From Pseudoselenomonas ruminantium (GTDB taxonomy: Bacteria; Bacillota; Negativicutes; Selenomonadales; Selenomonadaceae): a DNA stretch of 6,678 nt. Below the pieces are notes generated by a model. It searched no databases. It saw only the letters and a program-made list of their open reading frames with translations, and was not told the DNA's origin. Position 1 is the first letter of the stretch. Each line of letters starts with the position of its first letter. The stretch covers positions 1-6,678 of the forward strand of contig DJYL01000081.1 in the NCBI GenBank assembly GCA_002448495.1, given 5' to 3'. Below are positions 1-6,500 of the stretch, piece by piece. The position numbers and the translations under genes were made by a program.

Positions 1-1888
1 GACGCAATTTCTTGTACAGGGCAACATGCTTTTTGACCTGTTCTTTTTCTTCGGCGCTCATGCGGGTAATGTCCAGCTCATAGCCAAAATCGCCGCCAAA
101 GGCGCAGAGTGTCCGCGTCTGCAGGCTCGTGACACGGCCTACCTGATGGTTCGGTGTCACCGATACATGGGCTCCCATGGTAATCGGCGGGAACACCAGG
201 CTCGTGCCGCTCTGAATCGACAGACGACAAATGGCATCGGTATTGTCACTCGTCCAGGTCTGGGGCATGTAGTAGAGCATGCCCGCATCAAAGCGCCCAC
301 CGCCGCCGGAGCAGCTTTCAAAGAGCACATTAGGGAATTTTGCCGTCAGGCGCTCTAATACATCATAGAGTCCCAGTACAAAGCGGGTCTTCGTTTCGCC
401 CTGCCGCTCTGCGGGCAAGGCTGCCGAAAATGCCTCGGACAGATGGCGGTTGAAATCCCATTTCACATAGTCAATCTCAGCAGACGACAATATATCACCA
501 ACAACTTTTACGATATAATCGCAGACTTCGGGACGGGATAAATCCAATACCAGCTGATGGCGGCTGAAGCTTGACTTGTAATCCGGCACATGGAGAATCC
601 AGTCGGGATGCGCACGGTAAAGCTCGGAATCTACGGAAATCATTTCCGGCTCGAACCATAGGCCGAATTTCAGCCCACGCTTATGCGCCGAAGCCGACAC
701 GCCTTTAAGTCCCTGTTTCAGTTTGTCCGTATTGACAAACCAATCGCCCAGACTGCTGTTATCGTCATTGCGCTTGCCGAACCAGCCATCATCGAGAACT
801 AAAAGCTCCAGCCCCAAATCGGCGGCAGACTGCGCCAGATTGTCGATTTTTTCCTCATCAAAGTCAAAGTAGGTAGCTTCCCAGTTGTTGACGAGAATCG
901 GGCGCAGTTCATGCTGATACTTGCCACGCACGATATGTTCCCGCACCGTCTGATGGAACGTCTGACTCATGCCGTTAAGACCTTTATCGCTGTATACGAG
1001 CATGGCTTCCGGCGTCTGGAAACTTTCACCTGCACCCAAGTGCCATTTGAATTCAAAGGGATTGATGCCGCCGATAACTCTGGTCGTACCGAACTGCTCC
1101 ACTTCGGTGACAAAGGAGGCTTCGCCGCTCCAAATCAGGCTGAAACCATAGACTTCCCCGCTCGTTTCGCCGGCATCTTTGCGCGCCAGTGCCAGGAACG
1201 GCGACTGCTGATGAGAGCTGGCGCCGCGGCGGCTGCCCGTTTCCTGCACGCCCCGCATCAGCGGCACACGCTCCAGACTGCGCTCTGCCGCATGACCACC
1301 GTACAGACTAAGGCGGTCAAAATCATGGTCGGCAAAGTCGAGCGCAAAGCTGGCAGCACCGGTTAAATCCAGTGCCTCGCTGCCACAGTTGGAAATCTTG
1401 GCACTGCGGGTCAGCATGGCCGAATCATTCAGCAAAGTGTAGAAAAGTTCCACGGCGAGTTTTCCCTGACTGTCCTGCAGGTAAATATGCAGAGTTTCGG
1501 CTTCGTTTTCCTCGGCATATACGGCGGGCAGACCTTTAAGTTTTGGTTTGCCTGCCGTGATTTCGTAATGGTCATAGAACAGTTCCGTTACCGTCGTGCC
1601 GTTTGCCAGCCGCACTTCATAAGCGGGCAGGCGGTAGTCCCCATGGCCATAGGCGGGGTATTCCTGCGGCAGAACATCCAGCGAGAAGGTACGCTCGTTG
1701 GGATATGCGGCCGGCTGCGGGGAAAAGGCCCTATCGATGGACTGCATGGGTGCCGTATCGCGGAATTTCTTCAGGGGACGACCCCAATAACGGTGCAGCA
1801 GATAACGGTCACGCACCACCTGCAGCACATAGCTTACCTTATCATTATGCAGGTGGAATACACCTGTTGCCTGGTCAAAATCAATCAT
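1..1888 (-). CDS. aga: Alpha-galactosidase, GH36 (C-terminus cut by window edge)
   Basis: Cytoplasmic retaining alpha-galactosidase that hydrolyses terminal alpha-1,6-galactose from melibiose, raffinose and related oligosaccharides. The ATG at 1888-1886 opens 629 uninterrupted codons to the left edge, with no signal peptide. An N-terminal beta-sandwich domain (about residues 25-285) is followed by the TIM-barrel melibiase domain (about 320-629). Visible hallmarks are NNWEATYFDF (334-343), LDDGWFGKRNDD (365-376), FGLWFEPEM (408-416), YVKWDFNRH (474-482) with predicted nucleophile D478, ESCSGGGGRFD (524-534), and TWTSDNTDA (544-552) with predicted acid/base D548. These positions match, from memory, the residue numbering of Geobacillus stearothermophilus AgaA (D478/D548), which supports the chosen start. 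Family members are about 730 residues, so roughly the last 100 (C-terminal beta-sandwich) lie outside the window; this is not a real truncation. It is the second gene of an operon behind lacZ, 12 bases after the lacZ stop. Family assignment is near certain; the preferred substrate is inferred. Confidence 0.96.
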   Translation of the reverse strand, partial: MIDFDQATGVFHLHNDKVSYVLQVVRDRYLLHRYWGRPLKKFRDTAPMQSIDRAFSPQPAAYPNERTFSLDVLPQEYPAYGHGDYRLPAYEVRLANGTTVTELFYDHYEITAGKPKLKGLPAVYAEENEAETLHIYLQDSQGKLAVELFYTLLNDSAMLTRSAKISNCGSEALDLTGAASFALDFADHDFDRLSLYGGHAAERSLERVPLMRGVQETGSRRGASSHQQSPFLALARKDAGETSGEVYGFSLIWSGEASFVTEVEQFGTTRVIGGINPFEFKWHLGAGESFQTPEAMLVYSDKGLNGMSQTFHQTVREHIVRGKYQHELRPILVNNWEATYFDFDEEKIDNLAQSAADLGLELLVLDDGWFGKRNDDNSSLGDWFVNTDKLKQGLKGVSASAHKRGLKFGLWFEPEMISVDSELYRAHPDWILHVPDYKSSFSRHQLVLDLSRPEVCDYIVKVVGDILSSAEIDYVKWDFNRHLSEAFSAALPAERQGETKTRFVLGLYDVLERLTAKFPNVLFESCSGGGGRFDAGMLYYMPQTWTSDNTDAICRLSIQSGTSLVFPPITMGAHVSVTPNHQVGRVTSLQTRTLCAFGGDFGYELDITRMSAEEKEQVKKHVALYKKLR

Positions 1889-1895
1889 TTCGCAG

Positions 1896-1902
1896 CCTCC
1901 TT
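1896..1902 (-). promoter_or_regulatory. Ribosome binding site of the alpha-galactosidase gene, overlapping the lacZ stop
   Basis: Read on the minus strand this is AAGGAGG, a near-perfect Shine-Dalgarno sequence 7 bases upstream of the ATG at 1888. Its first two bases are also part of the lacZ TAA stop codon (1903-1901). The arrangement fixes the start of the alpha-galactosidase and suggests translational coupling in one polycistronic mRNA. I see no promoter or terminator in the 12-base gap. Confidence 0.9.
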
Positions 1903-4900
1903 AAATCCCCTGAAAATAGAATTCCAAATGCATATTCTCATTCTTCATGCGGTATTCTTCAAGTACCGGTGCCCCCCAGGTATTGTCACCGCCTACGCCG
2001 CACTGGCCGGCAGATACCCGCAGGAATGTATGATGTACCTGCGGCAGGTCATAGCTGTGGCGGGCGTTTTCGAGTTCATGAGCACTGTACGGCAGTGCCG
2101 AAGCAGCGAGCGGAATATCGCCGCTAATCCGCACGCCCCGGCCCCGCTTGTCGGTAACTTCCAGCCAGCGGACGCCATTGTGATTGCCACATTCCTGCGG
2201 CAGAAGGTAATCTTCCATCTCTCCGGCAACGGTGCTGGAGTAGATGCCCAGCTTTGCGCCTTCCTGACGGTCGATATAGTTGGCTGCCGGGCCATAACCA
2301 TAGTAGCGCAGCTGGTCATAATCAGCTGACAGGGTAAAGAGCATGGCAAAGTCGGGAATCTCCGGCAGGCCGTCTGCCTTTTCGTAATCGAGTTCCGTCT
2401 TTAAGCTGCCATCCGCGCAGACCGTATAGGTAATCGTGCAGGCAGAAAGCGGCTGGGTAGCCAGTTCATAGGTAAAGCGCACCTGTACTTCAGCTGCCTG
2501 ATATTCCTTGATGCCCAGCTGACCGAACCAGTTAAATTCCTGCCATTTGCCATCGACCAGCATTTCCTTCTTTACACAGCGGCGGTAAAGGCTGGCCAGT
2601 TTCCACTGCGCCACGACAAAGTCACGGCGGCAACCGTAATCGTTGTCCACCGGTGCCCGCCAGAAGGACGGTTTAGGCATTTCTTCCAACAGTTCCACAC
2701 CATTGAGCTTATAGGATACCAGACTTCCCTGTGCACTGGAGAACAAAATCTCACCGCCAGCGAACTGCACGCCCAGATTGATATCCCCCTGCACCACATG
2801 CAGCGGTGTTTCACCGCAATCCGTAAGCGGCAGATGGGCTGTATAATGAGCAGGTTCTTCCACCTCTGCTGCCTCTACGGCTTCAGCAGGGCTTGTGACG
2901 TCCACTTCTTCCACCTGCCATACGCCCTGACCAAAGGCCACTTCATAGCCCTTCTTGGCCCAAGCCGTATCCTCTTTCAACAATAGCGAAACCGTAAGGC
3001 TCTCCTCGCCGGCATCGGTTACGGGCAGGAAATCCAGTTCCAAGCGCTGTTTTTCACCAGGCTTGACGCTCGGCGCAGCCTCCGTCTTTTCCCAGATTTT
3101 TTTACCATCCAGCAGCAGTTCATAATGCAGGTCGTACTCGCCGGCATCGGTGAACAGGCTGATATTTTCCAGCGTTACGCCATCGGCTTCCACGTCAAGA
3201 TGGAAGTTCTGATAGTTGAATTTTACGTCCTGCAATTTGGCCGTAAGTTTCCTGTCCGCATAGAGAATGCCGTCACCGCTGAAATTGTAATCGCTGGAGC
3301 GGTCGCCGAAGTCACCGCCATAGGCCAGGAATTCCTTGCCATAACGGTCTTTTTTCGCAATGGCCTGGTCGACAAAATCCCAGATAAAGCCACCCTGATA
3401 GCGTGGTTCGCGCTCCGTGAGTTCCGTATACTTGTGCATACCGCCATTGCTGTTGCCCATGCTGTGCGTGTATTCACAGCAGAGGAACGGCTTTTCGGGA
3501 TGCTCGGCCAAGAACTTTTCAATGTCGGCGACCTTGGTATACATCTGGCTTTCCATATCGCTGGTATTGTTGTAGCGTCTGTCCCAGAAAATGCTCTCAT
3601 AATGCACAAGGCGGGTCGGGTCGGTCTTGCGGAAATACTCGCTCATGGCGAAGATATCCTTACCGCCACAGGACTCATTGCCGCAGGACCAAATGATGAT
3701 GGCCGCATGATTCTTGTCCCGTTCGAGCATGGATTTGGCGCGGTCTAAGATAACCGCCTGCCATTCATCATGGTCGTTGGGAATGGTATGTTCATCGCGG
3801 GCCAGCACGCCGTTTTTCTGCCAGGTGCCATGCGTTTCGAGATTGGTTTCGTCAATCACATAGAGGCCATAACGGTCACAGAGTTCATAGATATAGCTGG
3901 AATTGGGATAATGTGAGCAACGCAGGGCGTTGATATTCTGCCGCTTCATCGTGATGATGTCCTGCTCAAAATCCGCCGGATTCATGGCCCGCCCGCGATA
4001 GCAGTCAAACTCATGACGGTTCACGCCCTTGAACACAATGCGCTGACCGTTAATTTTCATCAAGCCGTCTTCGAGCTTGAACTCACGGAAGCCCACATTA
4101 TAGGGAATGACCTCCTGCAGATTGTCGGCTTCATCATAAACCGCCAATAACAGCTTGTAAAGATGCGGGTGCTCGGCACTCCAAAGATTAACGTCTTTCA
4201 CCGTCAGAATAAACTCATCATGACCTGCGGCGCCGATAATATCCTCCTCTGCAATGAGACTCCCCTCCGGCGAAAGCAGGCTCACTTTAACCTTCTTTTC
4301 ATGAGCACCCGACCAACGGATTTCTCCCGTCAGTTCACCATCATGGTAATCGTTTACCGGAAGCGCCGTAAGCTTCAAATCCTCCACATGGATACGCGGT
4401 TTCGTATAGATAAGCACTTCCCGGAAAATCCCGCCAAACCGCCAGAAATCCTGATCCTCAATCCAGCTTCCCGAAGAAAAGCGGAAAACGCGCAGAGCAA
4501 GTTTATTCTCGCCTTTCGTCAGATACGGCGTCAAATCAAAATCAGCCGGTGTAAAGCTGTCCTCACTGTAGCCCACATAATGACCGTTCAGGTAAACTGC
4601 CACCGCCGATTCCACACCTGCCAATGACAGACAGAGATTATCCCAGCCCTCCGGCAGATAAAAATACTTCACATAAGAACCGGTAGGATTAAAATGCTGC
4701 GGCACCTGTCCGGGCAGTACCGCTTCATGCCCATCCCACGGATAGGTCTGATTGGTGTACTGCGGTACGCCATAACCTTCCATCTGGAAATGCGCCGGCA
4801 CACGAATGGTCTCCCAATCCCGGCAGTCATAATCCAACGCCTCGAAGCCTTGCGGCGCCAAACGCGGATTCTTGGCATAATGGAAATACCACAGCCCGTC

Positions 4901-5044
4901 CAGCGTACGTACATACGAGGACTCACCGCGATTTAATTCCGCCATATCCCGATAATAGTGATGGTCGCTATGAGCAGGCAGACGGTTCTCCGCAAAAAAT
5001 TCGGGGTCGGCCAGTCTGGACAAAGAAAATTGCACTTCTGACAT
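1901..5044 (-). CDS. lacZ: Beta-galactosidase, GH2 (LacZ type)
   Basis: Intracellular retaining beta-galactosidase that cleaves lactose and other beta-galactosides to galactose plus aglycone. At 1047 residues it is close to E. coli LacZ (1023), with the same five-domain plan: jelly-roll sugar-binding domain (about 45-215, with YTNQTYPWDG at 96-105 and EDQDFWRFGGIFR at 196-208), Ig-like domain (about 217-320), TIM barrel (about 322-612), second Ig-like domain (about 613-715) and the large C-terminal beta-sandwich (about 745-1042, ending near GGDNTWG at 1018-1024). Predicted acid/base is E457 in IWSCGNES; predicted nucleophile is E524 in CCEYTHSMGNS. H378 in SHYPN and the barrel signatures GGFIWDFVDQ (551-560) and AYGGDFGD (574-581) are also present. 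No signal peptide is visible. An Ala/Glu-rich stretch at 719-731 looks like an interdomain linker. The start is fixed by a strong RBS 6 bases upstream and by N-terminal similarity in length to LacZ. It is the first gene of an operon with the alpha-galactosidase. The family is certain; natural substrate preference (lactose versus plant or host galactosides) is not. Confidence 0.98.
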   Translation of the reverse strand: MSEVQFSLSRLADPEFFAENRLPAHSDHHYYRDMAELNRGESSYVRTLDGLWYFHYAKNPRLAPQGFEALDYDCRDWETIRVPAHFQMEGYGVPQYTNQTYPWDGHEAVLPGQVPQHFNPTGSYVKYFYLPEGWDNLCLSLAGVESAVAVYLNGHYVGYSEDSFTPADFDLTPYLTKGENKLALRVFRFSSGSWIEDQDFWRFGGIFREVLIYTKPRIHVEDLKLTALPVNDYHDGELTGEIRWSGAHEKKVKVSLLSPEGSLIAEEDIIGAAGHDEFILTVKDVNLWSAEHPHLYKLLLAVYDEADNLQEVIPYNVGFREFKLEDGLMKINGQRIVFKGVNRHEFDCYRGRAMNPADFEQDIITMKRQNINALRCSHYPNSSYIYELCDRYGLYVIDETNLETHGTWQKNGVLARDEHTIPNDHDEWQAVILDRAKSMLERDKNHAAIIIWSCGNESCGGKDIFAMSEYFRKTDPTRLVHYESIFWDRRYNNTSDMESQMYTKVADIEKFLAEHPEKPFLCCEYTHSMGNSNGGMHKYTELTEREPRYQGGFIWDFVDQAIAKKDRYGKEFLAYGGDFGDRSSDYNFSGDGILYADRKLTAKLQDVKFNYQNFHLDVEADGVTLENISLFTDAGEYDLHYELLLDGKKIWEKTEAAPSVKPGEKQRLELDFLPVTDAGEESLTVSLLLKEDTAWAKKGYEVAFGQGVWQVEEVDVTSPAEAVEAAEVEEPAHYTAHLPLTDCGETPLHVVQGDINLGVQFAGGEILFSSAQGSLVSYKLNGVELLEEMPKPSFWRAPVDNDYGCRRDFVVAQWKLASLYRRCVKKEMLVDGKWQEFNWFGQLGIKEYQAAEVQVRFTYELATQPLSACTITYTVCADGSLKTELDYEKADGLPEIPDFAMLFTLSADYDQLRYYGYGPAANYIDRQEGAKLGIYSSTVAGEMEDYLLPQECGNHNGVRWLEVTDKRGRGVRISGDIPLAASALPYSAHELENARHSYDLPQVHHTFLRVSAGQCGVGGDNTWGAPVLEEYRMKNENMHLEFYFQGI

Positions 5045-5050
5045 GAGAAT

Positions 5051-5057
5051 TCCTCCC
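5051..5057 (-). promoter_or_regulatory. Ribosome binding site of lacZ
   Basis: GGGAGGA on the minus strand, 6 bases upstream of the ATG at 5044-5042. It is strong and correctly spaced, and it supports this start for the beta-galactosidase. Confidence 0.88.
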
Positions 5058-5067
5058 TCAGCATCTA

Positions 5068-5083
5068 TAGTAAACGATTTCTT
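5068..5083 (-). promoter_or_regulatory. Candidate cre / LacI-family operator in the lacZ leader
   Basis: The minus strand reads AAGAAATCGTTTACTA, which matches the catabolite response element consensus WTGNAANCGNWNNCWW at all but the second position. It has the central CG pseudo-palindrome typical of LacI/GalR/CcpA-type operators. It lies about 8 to 23 bases downstream of the predicted transcription start, where a bound repressor would block RNA polymerase. Whether CcpA or a galactoside-specific LacI-type repressor would bind cannot be told from the window. Short degenerate motifs can occur by chance. Confidence 0.4.
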
Positions 5084-5097
5084 TTTAATCTATCCCC

Positions 5098-5126
5098 ATT
5101 ATACACGCACAAACAAGAAAAAACAA
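5098..5126 (-). promoter_or_regulatory. Sigma-70/SigA-type promoter of the lacZ operon
   Basis: Minus strand: -35 box TTGTTT (5126-5121), spacer of exactly 17 bases (5120-5104) and -10 box TATAAT (5103-5098). The -10 is perfect, and the -35 matches consensus at 4 of 6 positions including TTG. Transcription should begin near 5091, leaving a leader of about 47 bases before the lacZ ATG. The -35 box lies inside the arm of the inverted repeat at 5119-5156. Confidence 0.8.
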
Positions 5127-5156
5127 GCGATTTTTCCGATTTAATCGCTTGTTTTT
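5119..5156. repeat. Perfect 14-bp inverted repeat overlapping the lacZ -35 box
   Basis: The left arm AAAAACAAGCGATT (5119-5132) and the right arm AATCGCTTGTTTTT (5143-5156) are exact reverse complements, separated by 10 bases. The A-run before and T-run after the stem look like a bidirectional intrinsic terminator. However, the element lies upstream of both predicted transcription starts (about 5091 for lacZ, about 5227 for the glycerate kinase), so it should be in neither mRNA. It also contains the lacZ -35 hexamer. An operator for a dimeric or tetrameric regulator is therefore an equal or better reading. The symmetry is certain; the role is inferred. Confidence 0.85.
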
Positions 5157-5192
5157 GCAGCATTTCTGATATCCGTAATCTTCTAATGCAGG

Positions 5193-5220
5193 ATGAAGAT
5201 GAAAGAGCGAAGAATATAAT
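5193..5220 (+). promoter_or_regulatory. Possible promoter of the glycerate kinase gene
   Basis: A perfect TATAAT -10 box lies at 5215-5220 on the plus strand. The best -35 candidate is only ATGAAG (5193-5198), with a 16-base spacer and 3 of 6 matches, so the promoter would be weak or activator-dependent. Transcription would start near 5227, giving a leader of about 70 bases. In A/T-rich DNA an isolated TATAAT can occur by chance. Confidence 0.4.
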
Positions 5221-5283
5221 CATGAACTATAGATATCTGGCGACAAAATTTCGCCCCTAAAAAACCTGCAAAATATTTTCCAG

Positions 5284-5291
5284 AAAGGGTG
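5284..5291 (+). promoter_or_regulatory. Ribosome binding site that sets the TTG start of the glycerate kinase
   Basis: AAAGGGTG lies 6 to 8 bases upstream of TTG at 5298-5300 (AAAGGG ends at 5289). The in-frame GTG at 5289 overlaps this site and so cannot be the start it serves. This decides the start in favour of the TTG. Confidence 0.7.
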
Positions 5292-5297
5292 TTCGTT

Positions 5298-6446
5298 TTG
5301 AAAATCGTAATTGCAATGGATTCATTCAAAGGCAGCCTGAGTTCTATTGAAGCAGGGAATGCCGTTTGTTCCGGCATTTTACGTGTCTACCCGGAGGCAA
5401 AAATCAACGTGCTTCCCTTGGCTGATGGCGGTGAAGGAACGGTTGAAGCCCTCACGCTCGGTCTGGGTGGCGAGCTTCAGTCCATAGAAGTAACAGGCCC
5501 TATCGCTGGCCAAAAAGTCGCAGCCCGCTATGGTATTTTACGGGACAAAAAAACAGCCATCATCGAGATGGCTGCTGCAGCAGGTCTGACTTTGCTTCCC
5601 CCGGAAAAGCGCAATCCTCTTTATACTACGACCTATGGCGTTGGTGAAATCCTGCGTGATGCCATCCATAAAGGCTGCCGTCATTTCATCATCGGCATTG
5701 GCGGCAGTGCCACCAACGATGGCGGGCTGGGTATGCTTCAGGCTCTGGGCTGGCAGATGCTGGACAGCTCGGGAGAAGCCGTTTCCCATAATGCCCTGGG
5801 GCTGGAAAGATTAGCCGTCATTGACGATTCGACTGTGCTTCCGGAACTAAAAGAATGCACGTTCCGTATCGCCTGTGATGTGACCAATCCCCTTTTAGGG
5901 GCAGAAGGATGCAGTGCTGTATTCGGCCCCCAAAAAGGAGCGCCACCGAATAAGATTCCCCTCATGGACAAATGGCTGCAGCACTACGCCGCGCTGGCCC
6001 AAGAAAAGTACCCGCAGGCAAATCCCCAAGCGCCCGGAGCAGGGGCTGCCGGCGGACTGGGATTCGCCTTTCTGACCTTTACTCAGGCTGCATTAGAATC
6101 GGGCATTGACATCGTCATGAGGGAAACCCGGCTCGAAGAACAGATTGCCGCTGCCGACATGGTTATCACCGGAGAAGGACGGCTTGACGGGCAGACCATA
6201 ATGGGCAAAGCCCCCATAGGCGCAGCCCGAATCGCAAAAAAATACGGCAAACCCGTCATCGCTTTTTCCGGCTGCATAGCACCAGAGGCCAGACTGTGCA
6301 ACAACCACGGCATAGATGCCTACTTCCCCATTCTGCGGCAGATTACTACGCTGTCACAGGCTCTTGAATCCACAAACGCTCAACAAAACATGACGGATAC
6401 CGTAGAGCAGGTTTTCCGGCTTATCAAAATTGCTCCGAATATGTAG
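5298..6446 (+). CDS. glxK: Glycerate kinase (GlxK/GarK family)
   Basis: Cytoplasmic kinase that phosphorylates D-glycerate with ATP; bacterial enzymes of this family give 2-phosphoglycerate, which enters lower glycolysis. With the TTG start it is 382 residues, the usual family length (about 375-385), and begins MKIVIAMDSFKGSLSS, the typical N-terminus. Further family signatures are PLADGGEGT (40-48), IEMAAAAGL (89-97), TTYGVGE (111-117), the glycine-rich GIGGSATNDGG (133-143), ACDVTNPLLG (192-201), AGAAGGLGF (248-256), ITGEGRLDGQT (290-300) and GKAPIG (303-308). Starting at the in-frame GTG at 5289 would add three residues but would overlap the RBS. It stands alone on its strand, diverges from lacZ and converges on the next gene. 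There is no neighbouring CdaR-type regulator or aldarate/glyoxylate gene in view, so the source of glycerate is unknown. The frame is intact and no key motif is missing. Confidence 0.96.
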   Translation: MKIVIAMDSFKGSLSSIEAGNAVCSGILRVYPEAKINVLPLADGGEGTVEALTLGLGGELQSIEVTGPIAGQKVAARYGILRDKKTAIIEMAAAAGLTLLPPEKRNPLYTTTYGVGEILRDAIHKGCRHFIIGIGGSATNDGGLGMLQALGWQMLDSSGEAVSHNALGLERLAVIDDSTVLPELKECTFRIACDVTNPLLGAEGCSAVFGPQKGAPPNKIPLMDKWLQHYAALAQEKYPQANPQAPGAGAAGGLGFAFLTFTQAALESGIDIVMRETRLEEQIAAADMVITGEGRLDGQTIMGKAPIGAARIAKKYGKPVIAFSGCIAPEARLCNNHGIDAYFPILRQITTLSQALESTNAQQNMTDTVEQVFRLIKIAPNM

Positions 6447-6450
6447 ATAT

Positions 6451-6497
6451 ATAGCCCCCAAAACGATTCTATGTCAATAGAGTCTTTTGAGGGCTAT
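6451..6497. terminator. Long hairpin between convergent genes, likely bidirectional terminator
   Basis: ATAGCCC (6451-6457) pairs with GGGCTAT (6491-6497). The stem continues past one C/A mismatch as CAAAA/TTTTG (6459-6463 with 6485-6489). After one bulged C it ends with GATTCTAT (6465-6472) against ATAGAGTC (6477-6484, one G-T pair), closing a GTCA loop (6473-6476). That makes about 20 base pairs. It starts 4 bases after the glycerate kinase stop and ends 3 bases before the stop of the convergent gene, filling the intergenic gap. The U-run after the stem is poor in both directions, so efficiency as a classical intrinsic terminator is uncertain. Confidence 0.72.
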
Positions 6498-6500
6498 GAT

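Noticed and set aside
911..1366. A 151-codon open frame on the plus strand inside the alpha-galactosidase gene
   Set aside because: The minus strand here encodes conserved GH36 sequence without interruption; the plus-strand frame is a shadow.
1..1888. Alpha-galactosidase as a truncated pseudogene
   Set aside because: The frame is intact with all catalytic motifs and ends only because the window ends; nothing in the sequence shows decay.
1487..2329. A 280-codon open frame on the plus strand antisense to the lacZ/aga junction
   Set aside because: It crosses the boundary between two unmistakable minus-strand genes, its product resembles no family, and it has no convincing RBS. It is a shadow of codon bias in the real genes.
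3125..3748. A 207-codon open frame on the plus strand inside lacZ
   Set aside because: It lies entirely antisense to the conserved LacZ TIM barrel, has no RBS or recognisable domain, and is explained by the coding strand.
5119..5156. Riboswitch or attenuator in the lacZ leader
   Set aside because: The element is upstream of the well-formed lacZ -10 box and would not be transcribed into the lacZ mRNA; no aptamer-like structure is seen in the 47-base leader.
5289..5291. GTG as start of the glycerate kinase
   Set aside because: It overlaps the ribosome binding site, leaves no good RBS upstream, and adds three residues before the typical family N-terminus.
5183..5377. A 64-codon minus-strand open frame overlapping the glycerate kinase start
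   Set aside because: It runs antisense into the conserved glycerate kinase N-terminus and covers the predicted promoter and RBS region; no homology or RBS is visible.
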